Below are positions 54,230 through 63,600 of a DNA stretch of 64,000 bases, piece by piece; the first letter of the stretch is position 1, and each line of letters starts with the position of its first letter. Source of the stretch: Cloacibacterium rupense (GTDB taxonomy: Bacteria; Bacteroidota; Bacteroidia; Flavobacteriales; Weeksellaceae); contig NZ_BMLV01000001.1 in assembly GCF_014645495.1 (NCBI RefSeq), forward strand, positions 479,996 through 543,995, given 5' to 3'. The translations under genes were made by a program, and so were the position numbers. Below the pieces are notes generated by a model. That model saw only the letters and a list, made by a program, of their open reading frames with translations. It did not search any database and was not told the DNA's origin.

Positions 54230-54819
54230 AGTAAATAGGTTATCATAAAATAATTTTTACAAATAAAATCTAGAGTAGATTTAGCTTCATAAATTTAATC
54301 TTATAATGCACACCTATTAATATATTTTATATATACATTTGATATACAAACATAAAAATATACACAACTATTTGATTTACAGTATTTAAAAGCAATATTC
54401 ATGGAACAAATCAAGGAAAAAAAGCTTATCTGTATATCGCTAAAACCTTAATAATCAATTCAAAAAAGAGAGGTTAATATCAATAAAAAATCACAAAAAA
54501 AATCACAATTTATCACCCTTAACGTAGAAATAGAGAGATTGCTTTTTCATTTTAATTATTCTTTTAATCATTTTTAATTGATATAAATGTTTTATCATTA
54601 AAATAATTTTTATTGAAAAAATATCACCGTTAATTTATGAGTGGCAAAATAGAGACTATAAATCTTCATTCATTTTAGGGAAAAATTCAATATCATTAAA
54701 AAATCTAAACTAAGAAATGTTATTAATAACATCAATGTAAGTTATCTTCAACTGTAATCATTTTTACAAATTATAAGTATAAAAAAAGTTTATATTTGTT
54801 TGTGTTTAAATTTTACATT
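54230..54819. other. 590-bp AT-rich divergent intergenic region
   Basis: It separates the beta-glucan run (minus) and the amidohydrolase gene (plus). Seen: a -7-like TATGTTTG on the minus strand (54354-54347), about 118 nt before the fusion-gene ATG, and TATATTTG (54791-54798) 21 nt before the amidohydrolase ATG. Neither has a convincing -33 box. No ORF or strong hairpin is visible in the middle. Confidence 0.45.
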
Positions 54820-56151
54820 ATGAAATTTTATTCTCTATTAAGCATTGGACTAATATTTTGCATTCAGTTTTTGAAAGCTCAGACAAACCAAGAAAAACAA
54901 ATTATTTTTTATAATGTAAGAATATTTGATGGTAAGTCAAGTCAACTTTCTAAACCTTTAAACGTTTACATCAAATCAAATAAAATTGAAAAAATTGATG
55001 CACAGCCTATCGATATAAAAGGAGATGTGGTTAAGATAAATGGAAAAGGAAAAACCTTAATGCCAGGATTAATAGACGTACATGTTCACCTAACCTTTGG
55101 AGCATTAACCATGGAGGAAATGATGTCAAAAGATTTTAATTTCAATAATGCAATGGCGAAAGTAGGTAAATCAGCAGAAGAAACTTTATTGAGAGGCTTC
55201 ACAAGTATTAGAGATGCAGGAGGTCCTATTTTTCCTATAAAATCAGCGATAGATAAAAAACAAATCAAGGGGCCAAGAGTTTGGCCTTCTGGAGCAGTGA
55301 TTAGCCAAACATCCGGTCATGGTGATTTCAGAACGCCTGATGAAAAATCAAGAAGATTTTTTGGTAAACCGTCTAGAGCTGAAGAGTTTGGTGCAACTTT
55401 TATTGCAGATGGCAGAGACGAAGTATTAACAGCCACAAGAGAAAATCTTAGATTTGGAGCAAGCCAGATTAAGCTAATGGCAGGTGGAGGTACATCATCT
55501 GCTTACGACCCGATAGATGTTACTCAATATACACTAGAAGAAATGAAAGCGGCTGTAGACGCTGCAGAAGATTGGGGAACTTATGTTATGGTACATGCAT
55601 ATACTCCAAGAGCTATTAAAAGAGCCATGGAAGCTGGCGTAAAATGCATTGAACATGGGCAATTATTAGATGAAGAAACGCTTAAACTTATGGCAGCAAA
55701 TGGAACTTGGCTTAGTACTCAGAACCTGCTAGAATCATCACCTGAAATGACTGAACTTAGAAAAGAAAAAAGAAAAGACGTGATAGAGGGACAAAAAAAA
55801 TTATGGCCTTTAGCTAAAAAACTAGGGGTCAAACTTGCTTGGGGAACCGATTTTCTTTTTGAACCCAATACCAATAAAGAACAAAATAGCTATATTTTAA
55901 AATTACAAGATTGGTTTACTAATGCTGAAATTCTTAAAATGGTGACGCATGATAATGCACAGCTATTAAAATTATCTGGACTAAGAAGTCCTTATACTGG
56001 TAACATTGGGGTAATAGAAGAAGGTGCTTTGGCAGATATTTTGTTAGTAGATGGCAATCCATTAGAAAATTTATCTTTAGTTGCTAATCCTGCTCAGAAT
56101 TTCTTAGTTATTGTAAAAGACGGCGAAATTTATAAAAATATCACAAAATAA
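54820..56151 (+). CDS. Secreted metal-dependent amidohydrolase
   Basis: 443 residues from the ATG at 54820; the in-frame TTG 24 nt upstream overlaps the -7 box and is rejected. Signal peptide MKFYSLLSIGLIFCIQFLKAQ. Amidohydrolase-superfamily barrel: GLIDVHVHL with the two metal-binding His, a Lys in RFGASQIKLMAGGG, His in YVMVHAYTP, His in CIEHGQ, and Asp in AWGTDFLF, with the beta-sandwich closing GALADILLVDGNPLENL. This is the Xaa-Pro dipeptidase/imidazolonepropionase-like group often found as periplasmic enzymes in Bacteroidota. Substrate unknown, dipeptides being most likely. Monocistronic with a terminator; no link to the neighbouring glycan genes is evident. Confidence 0.88.
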   Translation: MKFYSLLSIGLIFCIQFLKAQTNQEKQIIFYNVRIFDGKSSQLSKPLNVYIKSNKIEKIDAQPIDIKGDVVKINGKGKTLMPGLIDVHVHLTFGALTMEEMMSKDFNFNNAMAKVGKSAEETLLRGFTSIRDAGGPIFPIKSAIDKKQIKGPRVWPSGAVISQTSGHGDFRTPDEKSRRFFGKPSRAEEFGATFIADGRDEVLTATRENLRFGASQIKLMAGGGTSSAYDPIDVTQYTLEEMKAAVDAAEDWGTYVMVHAYTPRAIKRAMEAGVKCIEHGQLLDEETLKLMAANGTWLSTQNLLESSPEMTELRKEKRKDVIEGQKKLWPLAKKLGVKLAWGTDFLFEPNTNKEQNSYILKLQDWFTNAEILKMVTHDNAQLLKLSGLRSPYTGNIGVIEEGALADILLVDGNPLENLSLVANPAQNFLVIVKDGEIYKNITK

Positions 56152-56170
56152 ATTATAACTTTAAATCAAT

Positions 56171-56195
56171 AAAAAACCCTTAAAAAAGGGCTTTT
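56171..56195. terminator. Terminator between amidohydrolase and mnmE
   Basis: AAAACCCTT and AAGGGCTTTT pair with a one-base bulge around AAAA, with A/T runs on both sides. It serves the plus-strand gene and possibly mnmE. Confidence 0.7.
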
Positions 56196-56240
56196 CATAG
56201 GTTTTATAGTCGATTTTTATTTGATCGTTTTGTGTTGGAC

Positions 56241-57629
56241 TTACTTCCCGATACAGAACTTAGAAAATATATTCCCAAGGACTTCATCATTGGTAAACTC
56301 ACCAGATATTTCACCGAGATGCTCTAGAGAATTTCTAAGTTCATAAGCCAACAATTCTGTTGATATTTGATGAGTAATGGCTTCTTTTACCTTGTACACG
56401 GCTTCTATAGATTTTTGCAATGCTTCATAGTGGCGTTGATTGGTGATAACCACATTGCTTTCAGTAGTTTTTAGATTTTCTACATAATGAGAAAGTTCAT
56501 CTTTTAATTCCTGAAGATGAATATTCTCTTTGGCAGATATTTCTAAAATCTGAATATCTGAAATTGACTGTTGAAAATTTTTTAAAATATCTTCTTTAAG
56601 TATAGAATTATTTTGGGTCAACTCAGATTTTGTAATACAAATTATGGACTTTAAATCAGTTCTCATCAGTTCATTCAGCATAGATACATCCTCAGATAAG
56701 TCATTTGTATGGGCATCTATAAGATACACTAAAATATCTGCTTGCGCTACTTTTTCTTTAGCTTTTACCACCCCAATAGCTTCTATGGTGTCTTCTGTTT
56801 CGCGTAAACCTGCGGTGTCTATTAGTCTAAAAGCATTTCCTTTAATATGCAAAATTTCTTCTATAGTATCTCTAGTAGTTCCAGCAATTTCAGAAACAAT
56901 AGCTCTTTCTTCTTTTAAAAGAGCATTCAGCAAGGTAGATTTCCCTGCATTGGGCTTCCCTATGATGGCTACTGCTACTCCGCTTTTTATGGCATTACCG
57001 TATTGGAAACTATCAATTAATGATTTCAGTTTAAATTCTATTTTATTCAAAAGTTGTGTCAGCGCAGTTCTATCGGCAAATTCTACATCTTCTTCTGCAA
57101 AGTCGAGTTCTAACTCTACCAACGAAACAAAATTCAACAAATCATTTCTAAGAATAGAAATCTCATTAGAAATCCCCCCTTTTAACTGTGACATGGCCAC
57201 CTTTCGGCTGGCTTCATTTTCTGCAGCAATGATATCTGCAATCGCCTCAGCTTGTGACAGGTCTATTCTACCATTCATAAAAGCACGCATGGTAAATTCA
57301 CCTGCTTTGGCCATTCTAGCTCCGTTTTTTATAAGAGTTTCTAAAATTTTCTTCCCAATATGTGGCGAACCGTGAAATGAGATTTCAACAGAATTTTCAG
57401 TGGTGAATGATTTAGGTGCTAGAAATATAGACAACATAATCTCGTCTATTACTTCATCTCCATCTACAAAATAACCATAATGTACGGTATGAGATTTCTG
57501 ATGTGATAAATCTTTTCCTTTAAAACATTGCTGAACAATAGGCAATGCATCATCACCAGAAATCCTAATAATTCCTATCGCTCCTATCCCATTAGCCGTT
57601 GCTAATGCACAAATGGTATCTTGTTTCAT
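56241..57629 (-). CDS. mnmE: tRNA uridine-5-carboxymethylaminomethyl modification GTPase MnmE
   Basis: 462 residues, full length. With MnmG it installs the cmnm5 group at wobble U34 of some tRNAs. Seen: N-terminal tetrahydrofolate-binding domain (about 1-118; DTICALATANGIGAIGIIRISG, GEFTMRAFMNGRIDLSQAEA), helical domain, inserted G domain with G1 GKPNAGKS (224-231), GTTRD, DTAGLRE (271-277), TKSE in the G4 position, and the C-terminal CIGK motif with the catalytic Cys459. A housekeeping gene that marks the end of the accessory glycan region. Cytoplasmic and transcribed alone. Confidence 0.97.
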   Translation of the reverse strand: MKQDTICALATANGIGAIGIIRISGDDALPIVQQCFKGKDLSHQKSHTVHYGYFVDGDEVIDEIMLSIFLAPKSFTTENSVEISFHGSPHIGKKILETLIKNGARMAKAGEFTMRAFMNGRIDLSQAEAIADIIAAENEASRKVAMSQLKGGISNEISILRNDLLNFVSLVELELDFAEEDVEFADRTALTQLLNKIEFKLKSLIDSFQYGNAIKSGVAVAIIGKPNAGKSTLLNALLKEERAIVSEIAGTTRDTIEEILHIKGNAFRLIDTAGLRETEDTIEAIGVVKAKEKVAQADILVYLIDAHTNDLSEDVSMLNELMRTDLKSIICITKSELTQNNSILKEDILKNFQQSISDIQILEISAKENIHLQELKDELSHYVENLKTTESNVVITNQRHYEALQKSIEAVYKVKEAITHQISTELLAYELRNSLEHLGEISGEFTNDEVLGNIFSKFCIGK

Positions 57630-57701
57630 AGGGCAAAGGTATAAAAAACATCTCGTAATTGTTAAAATCTATATGATTGATGAAACAAAACACACTGATA
57701 G

Positions 57702-57733
57702 TTTGATACTTAATATTTTTTTATTTACTTTTG
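57702..57733 (+). promoter_or_regulatory. Promoter of the three-gene secreted-protein operon
   Basis: TTTG (57702-57705), a 20-nt spacer, and TACTTTTG (57726-57733) match the Bacteroidota promoter closely. The ATG of the 672-aa gene follows 43 nt after the -7 box. Confidence 0.65.
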
Positions 57734-57776
57734 GCAAGGGTTATGAATTGAATTTCAAAGAAAACACATTTGATAC

Positions 57777-59795
57777 ATGAGAAAAATACTATTTTTCACC
57801 TTATTTTTTACGTCATTCATATACAGCCAAATAATTTCTACTGGTGTTCCTCAAGCTATGAAAGCCACTACTGGTGTAGGGCTCCATAAAAATAAAATAT
57901 GGTGGATCAATTGGGATGTGAATAATGACAAATTGTCTTGGGATAATCTCATTAATTCTGGTGGTGTAAACACTACTTTTGTATCCCCTGCAGGATTTAC
58001 CTACAGCATTTCAATTACCAATGTTAGAGTATACAACAGCGCAGGAACTGAAATTACCTCAGGAACCAATAGAGTTCTCAATTCTTCCAAAACTACGAGT
58101 TGGAGTGGTAACAATATGCCAACAGCATATGCAGGATTTCCTACAGATGATATCATTGCCATCAACCAAAAAAATGAAACCAATGGAGCTGGAGATGGAA
58201 ACAGAGTCACCTTTAGGCTTACAGTAACTGCTGTAGACCCTTTTGGTGTATCTGGCAATGCCACCGGATTAGTTATTGGTGGTTCAGAATCCCTAGCAGG
58301 TACCAATGAGTGGTATACCATCTCTACACCGACAGGCAGAATAAGATTGATTGATAAATATATTAGAAATGATGCTTGGGCCAACTTCGCAGTACAATTA
58401 CAAGTTTCTAATGCTGGAAAAACCGTAAAGGCAACCAACCATTTAGGTGGAGATAGCAGAGGCGATGTTATTTTATTTGCAGAAGATGTACCCTATATCG
58501 ATTGTGAACTAAAAGGTGGTGGCGGACAAAGTATTGCCTTAGGTTTTCTAGAAGAATTAGATTATTCAGATGCTCCTGCCTCTTATGGTAGAGCTTTTCA
58601 CGTTTTTGAAAATAAATTCTCAGGGGGGCTTTTTAGTGATGGCAACACCAATCTTAACATCGCTTCTAATTCTGCAGACTTTATCTCTCCCACAGGACAA
58701 TTGGCTAAAATAAGCGACCCTACCCTTAGATTGGGAGCAGATATAGACTCAGAAGACATACCTACTCTTCCTGCTGCTGGTGCTAACCCCAATGTAGATG
58801 ACCTAAATGGCCAAGATGATGAAGATGCACTCCCTGCTACAACTGCCAATTTGAATGGCTATTTTGGTATTAATTATGTTAATATATCCCCTCTCACTTC
58901 ATATCTTTCTTTATGGATTGATAAAAATAGAAATGGCACTTTCGATGCTAACGAAAAAGTAAGCAATACCATTCCTCCTAATAAAACAGGAATTGCCATA
59001 TTTGATATTACTTCACTATCTATTCCTACTGGCACTAATTATTATGCTAGAATAAGATACAGCAGTAGAGCCAACTTAGGCCCTACAGGTTTTGCTCCTG
59101 ATGGTGAAGTAGAAGACCATTTCATTAACATCGTAAACAACTTATACAGCATTTTGGGTACCGTATTTCAAGACAATAATTCCGGGGTCCCAGATGGTAT
59201 TCCAATAGACAATATTACTGTTCAACTTCTTAATTCTACGGGTACTGTCATCAGTACTACAACTACCAATTACAACGGAGCTTATATCTTTTCAGGATTA
59301 CCTAATGGCAACTACAGCATAAGAGTAGTATTGCCTACAACACCTAGCTATCAACATGTATCTTCTACAGATTCTACTCCTACAGACGGCATTACAGCAG
59401 TAACTATTACCAGTGCTAATAGAACTGCTATTAATTTTGGACTATATTTTGATAAATGTTTCAAAACGTCACCTACTACTTCTGGCGGATTACCTACCCA
59501 AAATGGAATTACAGCATTATCTAGAGCAGGCAATGATGGCGATGGCAATACTGCTAATGACTGGCCTATGGTACGAAAAGCAGCATGGACTGCTCTTGAG
59601 GCCAAGACCAAAGGCTTTGTAATCAACAGAGTGGCTGCCAATTTTGAAGCACCCTTAGATGATGGCCAAGTCCCATCCATTCCGAACCCCGTCAAAGGAA
59701 TGATGATTTATGATACTACCAACCAATGTCTAAAAATCTATACAGGAACTACCTGGAAATGTTTCTCCTCACAAAGTTGCCCTGTTGTTAATTAA
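57777..59795 (+). CDS. Secreted GEVED/SdrD-B-domain protein with shared C-terminal module
   Basis: 672 residues, function unknown. Signal peptide 1-18; an N-terminal beta domain with an all-beta pattern (about 20-270); a GEVED domain (about 330-455: DDLNGQDDEDALP, LSLWIDKNRNGTFDANEKV, PDGEVEDHFINI); an SdrD-B/Cna-B-like domain (about 458-558: LGTVFQDNNSGVPDG, NYNGAYIFSGLPNGNYSIRV); and a C-terminal module (560-672) that recurs in the 604-aa protein downstream. Such architecture is typical of surface or matrix proteins. No T9SS tail of the usual kind, so the shared C-terminal module may be a structural or anchoring part; this is inference. The next gene starts 13 nt after the stop. Confidence 0.8.
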   Translation: MRKILFFTLFFTSFIYSQIISTGVPQAMKATTGVGLHKNKIWWINWDVNNDKLSWDNLINSGGVNTTFVSPAGFTYSISITNVRVYNSAGTEITSGTNRVLNSSKTTSWSGNNMPTAYAGFPTDDIIAINQKNETNGAGDGNRVTFRLTVTAVDPFGVSGNATGLVIGGSESLAGTNEWYTISTPTGRIRLIDKYIRNDAWANFAVQLQVSNAGKTVKATNHLGGDSRGDVILFAEDVPYIDCELKGGGGQSIALGFLEELDYSDAPASYGRAFHVFENKFSGGLFSDGNTNLNIASNSADFISPTGQLAKISDPTLRLGADIDSEDIPTLPAAGANPNVDDLNGQDDEDALPATTANLNGYFGINYVNISPLTSYLSLWIDKNRNGTFDANEKVSNTIPPNKTGIAIFDITSLSIPTGTNYYARIRYSSRANLGPTGFAPDGEVEDHFINIVNNLYSILGTVFQDNNSGVPDGIPIDNITVQLLNSTGTVISTTTTNYNGAYIFSGLPNGNYSIRVVLPTTPSYQHVSSTDSTPTDGITAVTITSANRTAINFGLYFDKCFKTSPTTSGGLPTQNGITALSRAGNDGDGNTANDWPMVRKAAWTALEAKTKGFVINRVAANFEAPLDDGQVPSIPNPVKGMMIYDTTNQCLKIYTGTTWKCFSSQSCPVVN

Positions 59796-59808
59796 TTACA
59801 AAAGAAAT

Positions 59809-60351
59809 ATGAATAAAACATTTTTGATAACTACTACTCTTTTTTGTTCTCTTTCATTTGCTCAAGTGGCCATCGGTAAAAATTCTGTGACCAATACTTC
59901 CGTTTCTCTAGAATTTGGAAACGTGGCCGGTGATGCCAATAAACAAAAAGGAATTCTCCTACCTTGGGTCAACTCTGCCAATGCAGTGCAAACCGCTGGT
60001 GTAGTAACAGGAACCCTTATATTTGACACCAATGACAAGAAAGTGAAATATTATAAAGACACCAATACTACTCCTATTTGGTTTGACCTTACAGTAGATA
60101 CTACAGGGGTGGTAGACACCTCACTACAAAGTGCCTTAGACGAAAAAACTGAAGCTAAAGTATCGATAGGCACTCCTAGTTCTACTCCCGGTATTCTGGT
60201 CTTAGAAGATAACAACAAAGCCATGATTTTGCCATTGGTAGATAAATACTCTTCAGTAGTCAATCCTTCTCCCGGACTTATGGTTTATGACCTTAGTAAT
60301 GATATGCTCTGTCTATTCAATGGTACGGTTTGGAGCTTTTGGAAACCATAA
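59809..60351 (+). CDS. Small secreted protein with two KG..MVYD-type motifs
   Basis: 181 residues from the ATG at 59809; a TTG 24 nt earlier is rejected because the ATG starts a clean signal peptide (MNKTFLITTTLFCSLSFAQ). Two copies of a motif of about 45 residues follow: KGILLPW...GTLIFDTNDKKVKYY...WFDL and KAMILPL...GLMVYDLSNDMLCLFNGTVW. The same motif ends the C-terminal modules of the flanking genes. It recalls the segments found in many Bacteroidota secreted proteins of unknown function. Function unknown; shared operon and motif suggest the three products work together at the surface. Confidence 0.75.
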   Translation: MNKTFLITTTLFCSLSFAQVAIGKNSVTNTSVSLEFGNVAGDANKQKGILLPWVNSANAVQTAGVVTGTLIFDTNDKKVKYYKDTNTTPIWFDLTVDTTGVVDTSLQSALDEKTEAKVSIGTPSSTPGILVLEDNNKAMILPLVDKYSSVVNPSPGLMVYDLSNDMLCLFNGTVWSFWKP

Positions 60352-60363
60352 CCACACATCTCT

Positions 60364-62178
60364 ATGAAAAAACTTCTCCTTTTAATCAGTCTATTGCTTA
60401 TCATTCCAAGCTATCTTTTTTCGCAATCAGCGAATGAAGTAACAGAAGTTTATACCGATTTTAATGGATTTTGGAGCAGCAGTACCACTGCCAATAGCCC
60501 AATTAGACCCAATAACAATCATAATCTTTTGGCGATTAAATGGAAAGGAAATATTGTTTCTACAGGTGTAAATGACGCTATATTAACCAGCAATGGGGTT
60601 TCATTCACTCCCAGAGTATTTAATGCTTTGCCTGTCAATACCATCCCTCTTGCTAATAGCTCTACCTACATAGGGGTGGGCTTTCAGTTCGGAGGCCCAG
60701 GTAATGCCACCGTTCCTGTACCTCCTGTCAACAATAACTTAGGCAGATACCTTGTTGACGGAACTAATGGTCTAAATCTAGGAACTGCTGTTTTTAATCT
60801 ACCTGCTTCATCCGAAATTAGCTTTGTGATTACCAGTATCAATCCCGCTAGAATTGGTGATGATGCTCCAGATTTTATCATTACCCAAACCGGCCAACCC
60901 GCTGGGGCTAATGATACTTTTAGATTGGTCGATATCAACAATAATCCTGTGGGGAATCCTATTACTGTAAATTTTAATACGGTTAGTGTTGTTGGTAGAC
61001 AAAGCTGGAAGTTCTATCAAGCCAATGTCACCCCTCCTACTTTTGTGTCTAGCTTAACTGGAGAAAGAGAACTTAGAATTCTTGGATTTGACTGGAGTGA
61101 TTTCGGATTAAACGCTACCAACTACACCCAAGTGGCCCGTTTCATTCAAGTCTTTTCTGGAGGTAGTGATTCTGCTTTTACCGCCTACAACCAAAGTTCT
61201 ATGACGGTGTATCAATCTATATCTGGCTCAGTATTCAATGATAATGATGGTGGTGTACCTAATGGAAACGGATACGGAAATGCCACTGTTGAACTTTTAG
61301 ATGCTAGCAATAATATTGTAGATACTACTGTAACCAATGCTATTGGAGCTTATGTTTTCCCCAACATTCCTCCTGGTAATTATACTGTGAGGCTGGTAGT
61401 TCCCAGTGGTTTTTTTGTGGTTGGCAATGCAGAAGGAAATACCAACAATACCCTCTCTGCCAATATATCACTAACTGCGGGTGCTACACTTCGTAATTTT
61501 GGTATCAACCAACCTCCTGTTACCAATAATGACAATATTACCACCACATTCAATACACCTGTTAATTTTAATATTTTATCCAATGACGCTGACCCTAATT
61601 CGGGAACTATTATTGCATCATCTGTTAACCTTAGTACCCCTCCTGGTGCTACTGCAATAGTAACAGACGGCACTGGTAATGTAAAAGGGTTTACACTTGC
61701 TGCTCAAGGCACTTGGTTAGTCAATGCCTCTGGCATTCTTACCTTTACTCCTACTACTGGCTTCAGCGGAAATACCACTACCATAACTTACACCGTAAAA
61801 GACAATGCAGGACTCACCAGTAATGCAGCCAATATCAATATTACGGTATTTCCTTATTGCTTTAAAACTCCTCCTTCTACTACTGGAGGATTACCTACTG
61901 AAATAGGAATGACCGCTTTAGGAAGAGCTGGCAATGATGGTGACGGCAATACCGCCAATGATTGGCCTATGGTAAGAAAAGGTGCTTGGACTGCCCTAGA
62001 AGCAAAAACCAAAGGATTTGTAATCAATAGATTAAGCAGCGCCCAGATTGCTGCCATTCCAGCCGCTAACAGGGTCAAAGGAATGATGGTCTATGATACC
62101 ACCAATAAATGCCTTAGCATCTATAACGGCACTTCATGGCAATGCTTCAGTACTCAAACCTGCCCAACAGTGAATTAA
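60364..62178 (+). CDS. Secreted SdrD-B/CshA-like protein with shared C-terminal module
   Basis: 604 residues, function unknown. Signal peptide about 1-20; N-terminal beta domain (about 25-280); SdrD-B/Cna-B-like domain (about 282-385: ISGSVFNDNDGGVPNGNGYG, IGAYVFPNIPPGNYTVRL); a CshA-type fibril-like domain (about 386-495: NNDNITTTFNTPVNFNILSNDADPN-type opening, TFTPTTGFSGNTTTITYTVKDNAG); and the C-terminal module (498-604) seen also in the 672-aa protein. In that module the proteins agree almost fully over GNDGDGNTANDWPMVRK and ALEAKTKGFVINR while the codons differ. Last gene of the operon; no strong terminator, and a heptamer tandem array starts 7 nt after the stop. Confidence 0.8.
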   Translation: MKKLLLLISLLLIIPSYLFSQSANEVTEVYTDFNGFWSSSTTANSPIRPNNNHNLLAIKWKGNIVSTGVNDAILTSNGVSFTPRVFNALPVNTIPLANSSTYIGVGFQFGGPGNATVPVPPVNNNLGRYLVDGTNGLNLGTAVFNLPASSEISFVITSINPARIGDDAPDFIITQTGQPAGANDTFRLVDINNNPVGNPITVNFNTVSVVGRQSWKFYQANVTPPTFVSSLTGERELRILGFDWSDFGLNATNYTQVARFIQVFSGGSDSAFTAYNQSSMTVYQSISGSVFNDNDGGVPNGNGYGNATVELLDASNNIVDTTVTNAIGAYVFPNIPPGNYTVRLVVPSGFFVVGNAEGNTNNTLSANISLTAGATLRNFGINQPPVTNNDNITTTFNTPVNFNILSNDADPNSGTIIASSVNLSTPPGATAIVTDGTGNVKGFTLAAQGTWLVNASGILTFTPTTGFSGNTTTITYTVKDNAGLTSNAANINITVFPYCFKTPPSTTGGLPTEIGMTALGRAGNDGDGNTANDWPMVRKGAWTALEAKTKGFVINRLSSAQIAAIPAANRVKGMMVYDTTNKCLSIYNGTSWQCFSTQTCPTVN

Positions 62179-62184
62179 TATAAT

Positions 62185-62240
62185 TGATAAGTGATAAGTG
62201 ATAATTGATAATTGATAATTGATTACTGATAATTGATAAT
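62185..62240 (+). repeat. Heptanucleotide tandem array (TGATAAT)8
   Basis: Eight consecutive 7-mers in perfect register: TGATAAG twice, TGATAAT three times, TGATTAC, then TGATAAT twice. 56 bp in total. Confidence 0.95.
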
Positions 62241-62285
62241 GAACACTTCCAATTACTTACCCTATAACCTTATAACTTATAACTT

Positions 62286-62395
62286 CCATCTCCCATCTCC
62301 GCGTACTTTTCAGAATATCTCTAGATATTCCTTTGAGAAACTCAAAAACATAAAGCCTATCAAAAACTCTCTGTGAACTTTGTGTTTAAAAGCTC
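62286..62395 (+). repeat. 110-bp extragenic repeat, copy 1
   Basis: Starts CCATCTCCCATCTCCGCG, contains the short hairpin GAATATCT-CT-AGATATTC (62313-62330), and ends TTTAAAAGCTC. Two near-identical copies lie at the right end of the window. Confidence 0.95.
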
Positions 62396-62400
62396 TCCAT

Positions 62401-62470
62401 CTTCTATCTTCTATCTTCTATCTTCTATCTTCTATCTTCCATCTCCTATCTTCCATCTTCCAACTTCCAA
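62401..62470 (+). repeat. Heptanucleotide tandem array (CTTCTAT)10
   Basis: Ten 7-mers in register: CTTCTAT five times, then CTTCCAT, CTCCTAT, CTTCCAT, and CTTCCAA twice. It abuts the minus-strand stop codon of the acyltransferase gene. Confidence 0.95.
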
Positions 62471-62471
62471 C

Positions 62472-63581
62472 CTAAATCTTAATATAAATCTTCTTCTTAT
62501 CCAGAACATACCCTACCAACCAACAAATCAACATAAAAACTATAGAGAATAAAAACGAACCCAGATAATCTCCAAAAGGTTGAAACAGGTTCTCATAAAT
62601 CCAAAGGTAAGAGGCTTTGCCAGCAATAGGAATTCTCCACATAATAGGAACCAGTAGTTCTGATAAAAGATAAATGGCCAAAGTATTTTTACCAAACACC
62701 TCAAAGAAATATACCCCTTGAGATAAACGTAAAAAATCACTGTAATAAACCACCAATCCCAAAACTGAAGCAGACAAACCTACGGTAAGCAAAACATAAG
62801 AACTGGTCCATAATTTTTTATTGATTTCAAAACCATAACCCCACAAAAAACCAACAGCTATCAATACAAAACCGAGCATAAAGATTTTTGCCAAACCTTC
62901 ATACGTCTTCCCTTTTTCTTGAATCAGTTTCCCCACAAAATACCCTGCTATTACATTCACCAACGCAGGAAAAGTACTCAGAAAACCTTCTGGGTCAAAG
63001 GCAAAACCCTCACCATGATAGATATGCCCTTCGCTTAGTAGTTTCATATCCAAATCAATTACAGGATTTACTCTCATATCATAAGGCCCATAGAAATGGT
63101 ATATCAACGCATAAACTACCAAAATAAAGGCACTGATGTATAGCGATACTTTGGGCTTAAAATAATACAGCAACAAAGAAGCCATCCCATAACACAAGGC
63201 TATTCTTTGTAACACCCCAAAAACTCGGGTCTGCTCAAAAGGAAATGATTTGATATTGAATTGTTCATCTACATTAAAAAACGGAAACCAATACATTAAA
63301 TATCCCAAAAGAAAGATGATAAATGTTCTCTTAAAGATTTTGGTCAATACCTTAGAAGCGGGCATTTTTCTCCATTTATCCATTACAAAACTCATAGAAT
63401 TGCCCACCGCAAAAAGAAAAGCCGGAAACACCAAATCTGTTGGCGTAAAACCATTCCATTGGGCGTGCAACAACGGTGCATAAGTGGTGCCCCAACTCCC
63501 AGGAGTATTCACAATGATCATAAAACAAACCGTCATCCCACGGAAAACATCTAAAGCTAATGAACGATTACTTAGTTGCAT
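62472..63581 (-). CDS. Membrane acyltransferase, DUF5009/HGSNAT (NagX-like) family
   Basis: 369 residues with about 9-10 hydrophobic helices and no cleaved signal. N-terminal family signature SLALDVFRGMTVCFMIIVNTPGSWG, then APLLHAQWNGFTPTDLVFPAFLFAVGNSM with the conserved His expected to take part in acyl transfer, VLQRIALCYGMASLL, and FGKNTLAIYLLSELL late. Relatives include heparan-alpha-glucosaminide N-acetyltransferase and NagX, thought to acetylate sugars such as glucosamine across the inner membrane. Substrate unknown. It stands alone between repeat blocks, with a decamer array 20 bp upstream of its start. Confidence 0.88.
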   Translation of the reverse strand: MQLSNRSLALDVFRGMTVCFMIIVNTPGSWGTTYAPLLHAQWNGFTPTDLVFPAFLFAVGNSMSFVMDKWRKMPASKVLTKIFKRTFIIFLLGYLMYWFPFFNVDEQFNIKSFPFEQTRVFGVLQRIALCYGMASLLLYYFKPKVSLYISAFILVVYALIYHFYGPYDMRVNPVIDLDMKLLSEGHIYHGEGFAFDPEGFLSTFPALVNVIAGYFVGKLIQEKGKTYEGLAKIFMLGFVLIAVGFLWGYGFEINKKLWTSSYVLLTVGLSASVLGLVVYYSDFLRLSQGVYFFEVFGKNTLAIYLLSELLVPIMWRIPIAGKASYLWIYENLFQPFGDYLGSFLFSIVFMLICWLVGYVLDKKKIYIKI

Positions 63582-63600
63582 ATATATCTTTTGTTTATAG

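Larger units (their letters stand above)
62179..62471. other. Intergenic repeat block left of the acyltransferase gene
   Basis: 293 bp between convergent stop codons, almost wholly repetitive: an 8-unit TGATAAT array, short CTTATAA-like repeats (about 62261-62284), one 110-bp repeat copy, and a 10-unit CTTCTAT array that ends one base before the acyltransferase stop codon. No ORF. Confidence 0.8.

Noticed and set aside
56644-57375. 243-codon open frame on the plus strand over mnmE
   Set aside because: It lies wholly antisense to the intact mnmE frame, has a Ser/Phe-rich composition of an antisense shadow, and shows no signal peptide or domain.
58001-58438. 145-codon open frame on the minus strand within the 672-aa gene
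   Set aside because: Antisense to a gene with clear signal peptide and domains; composition is a shadow of its codon pattern.
62286-62395. CRP-like site (TGTGAACTTTGTG) in the 110-bp repeat
   Set aside because: Only a half-site resemblance, carried identically in all repeat copies and not placed relative to a recognisable promoter.
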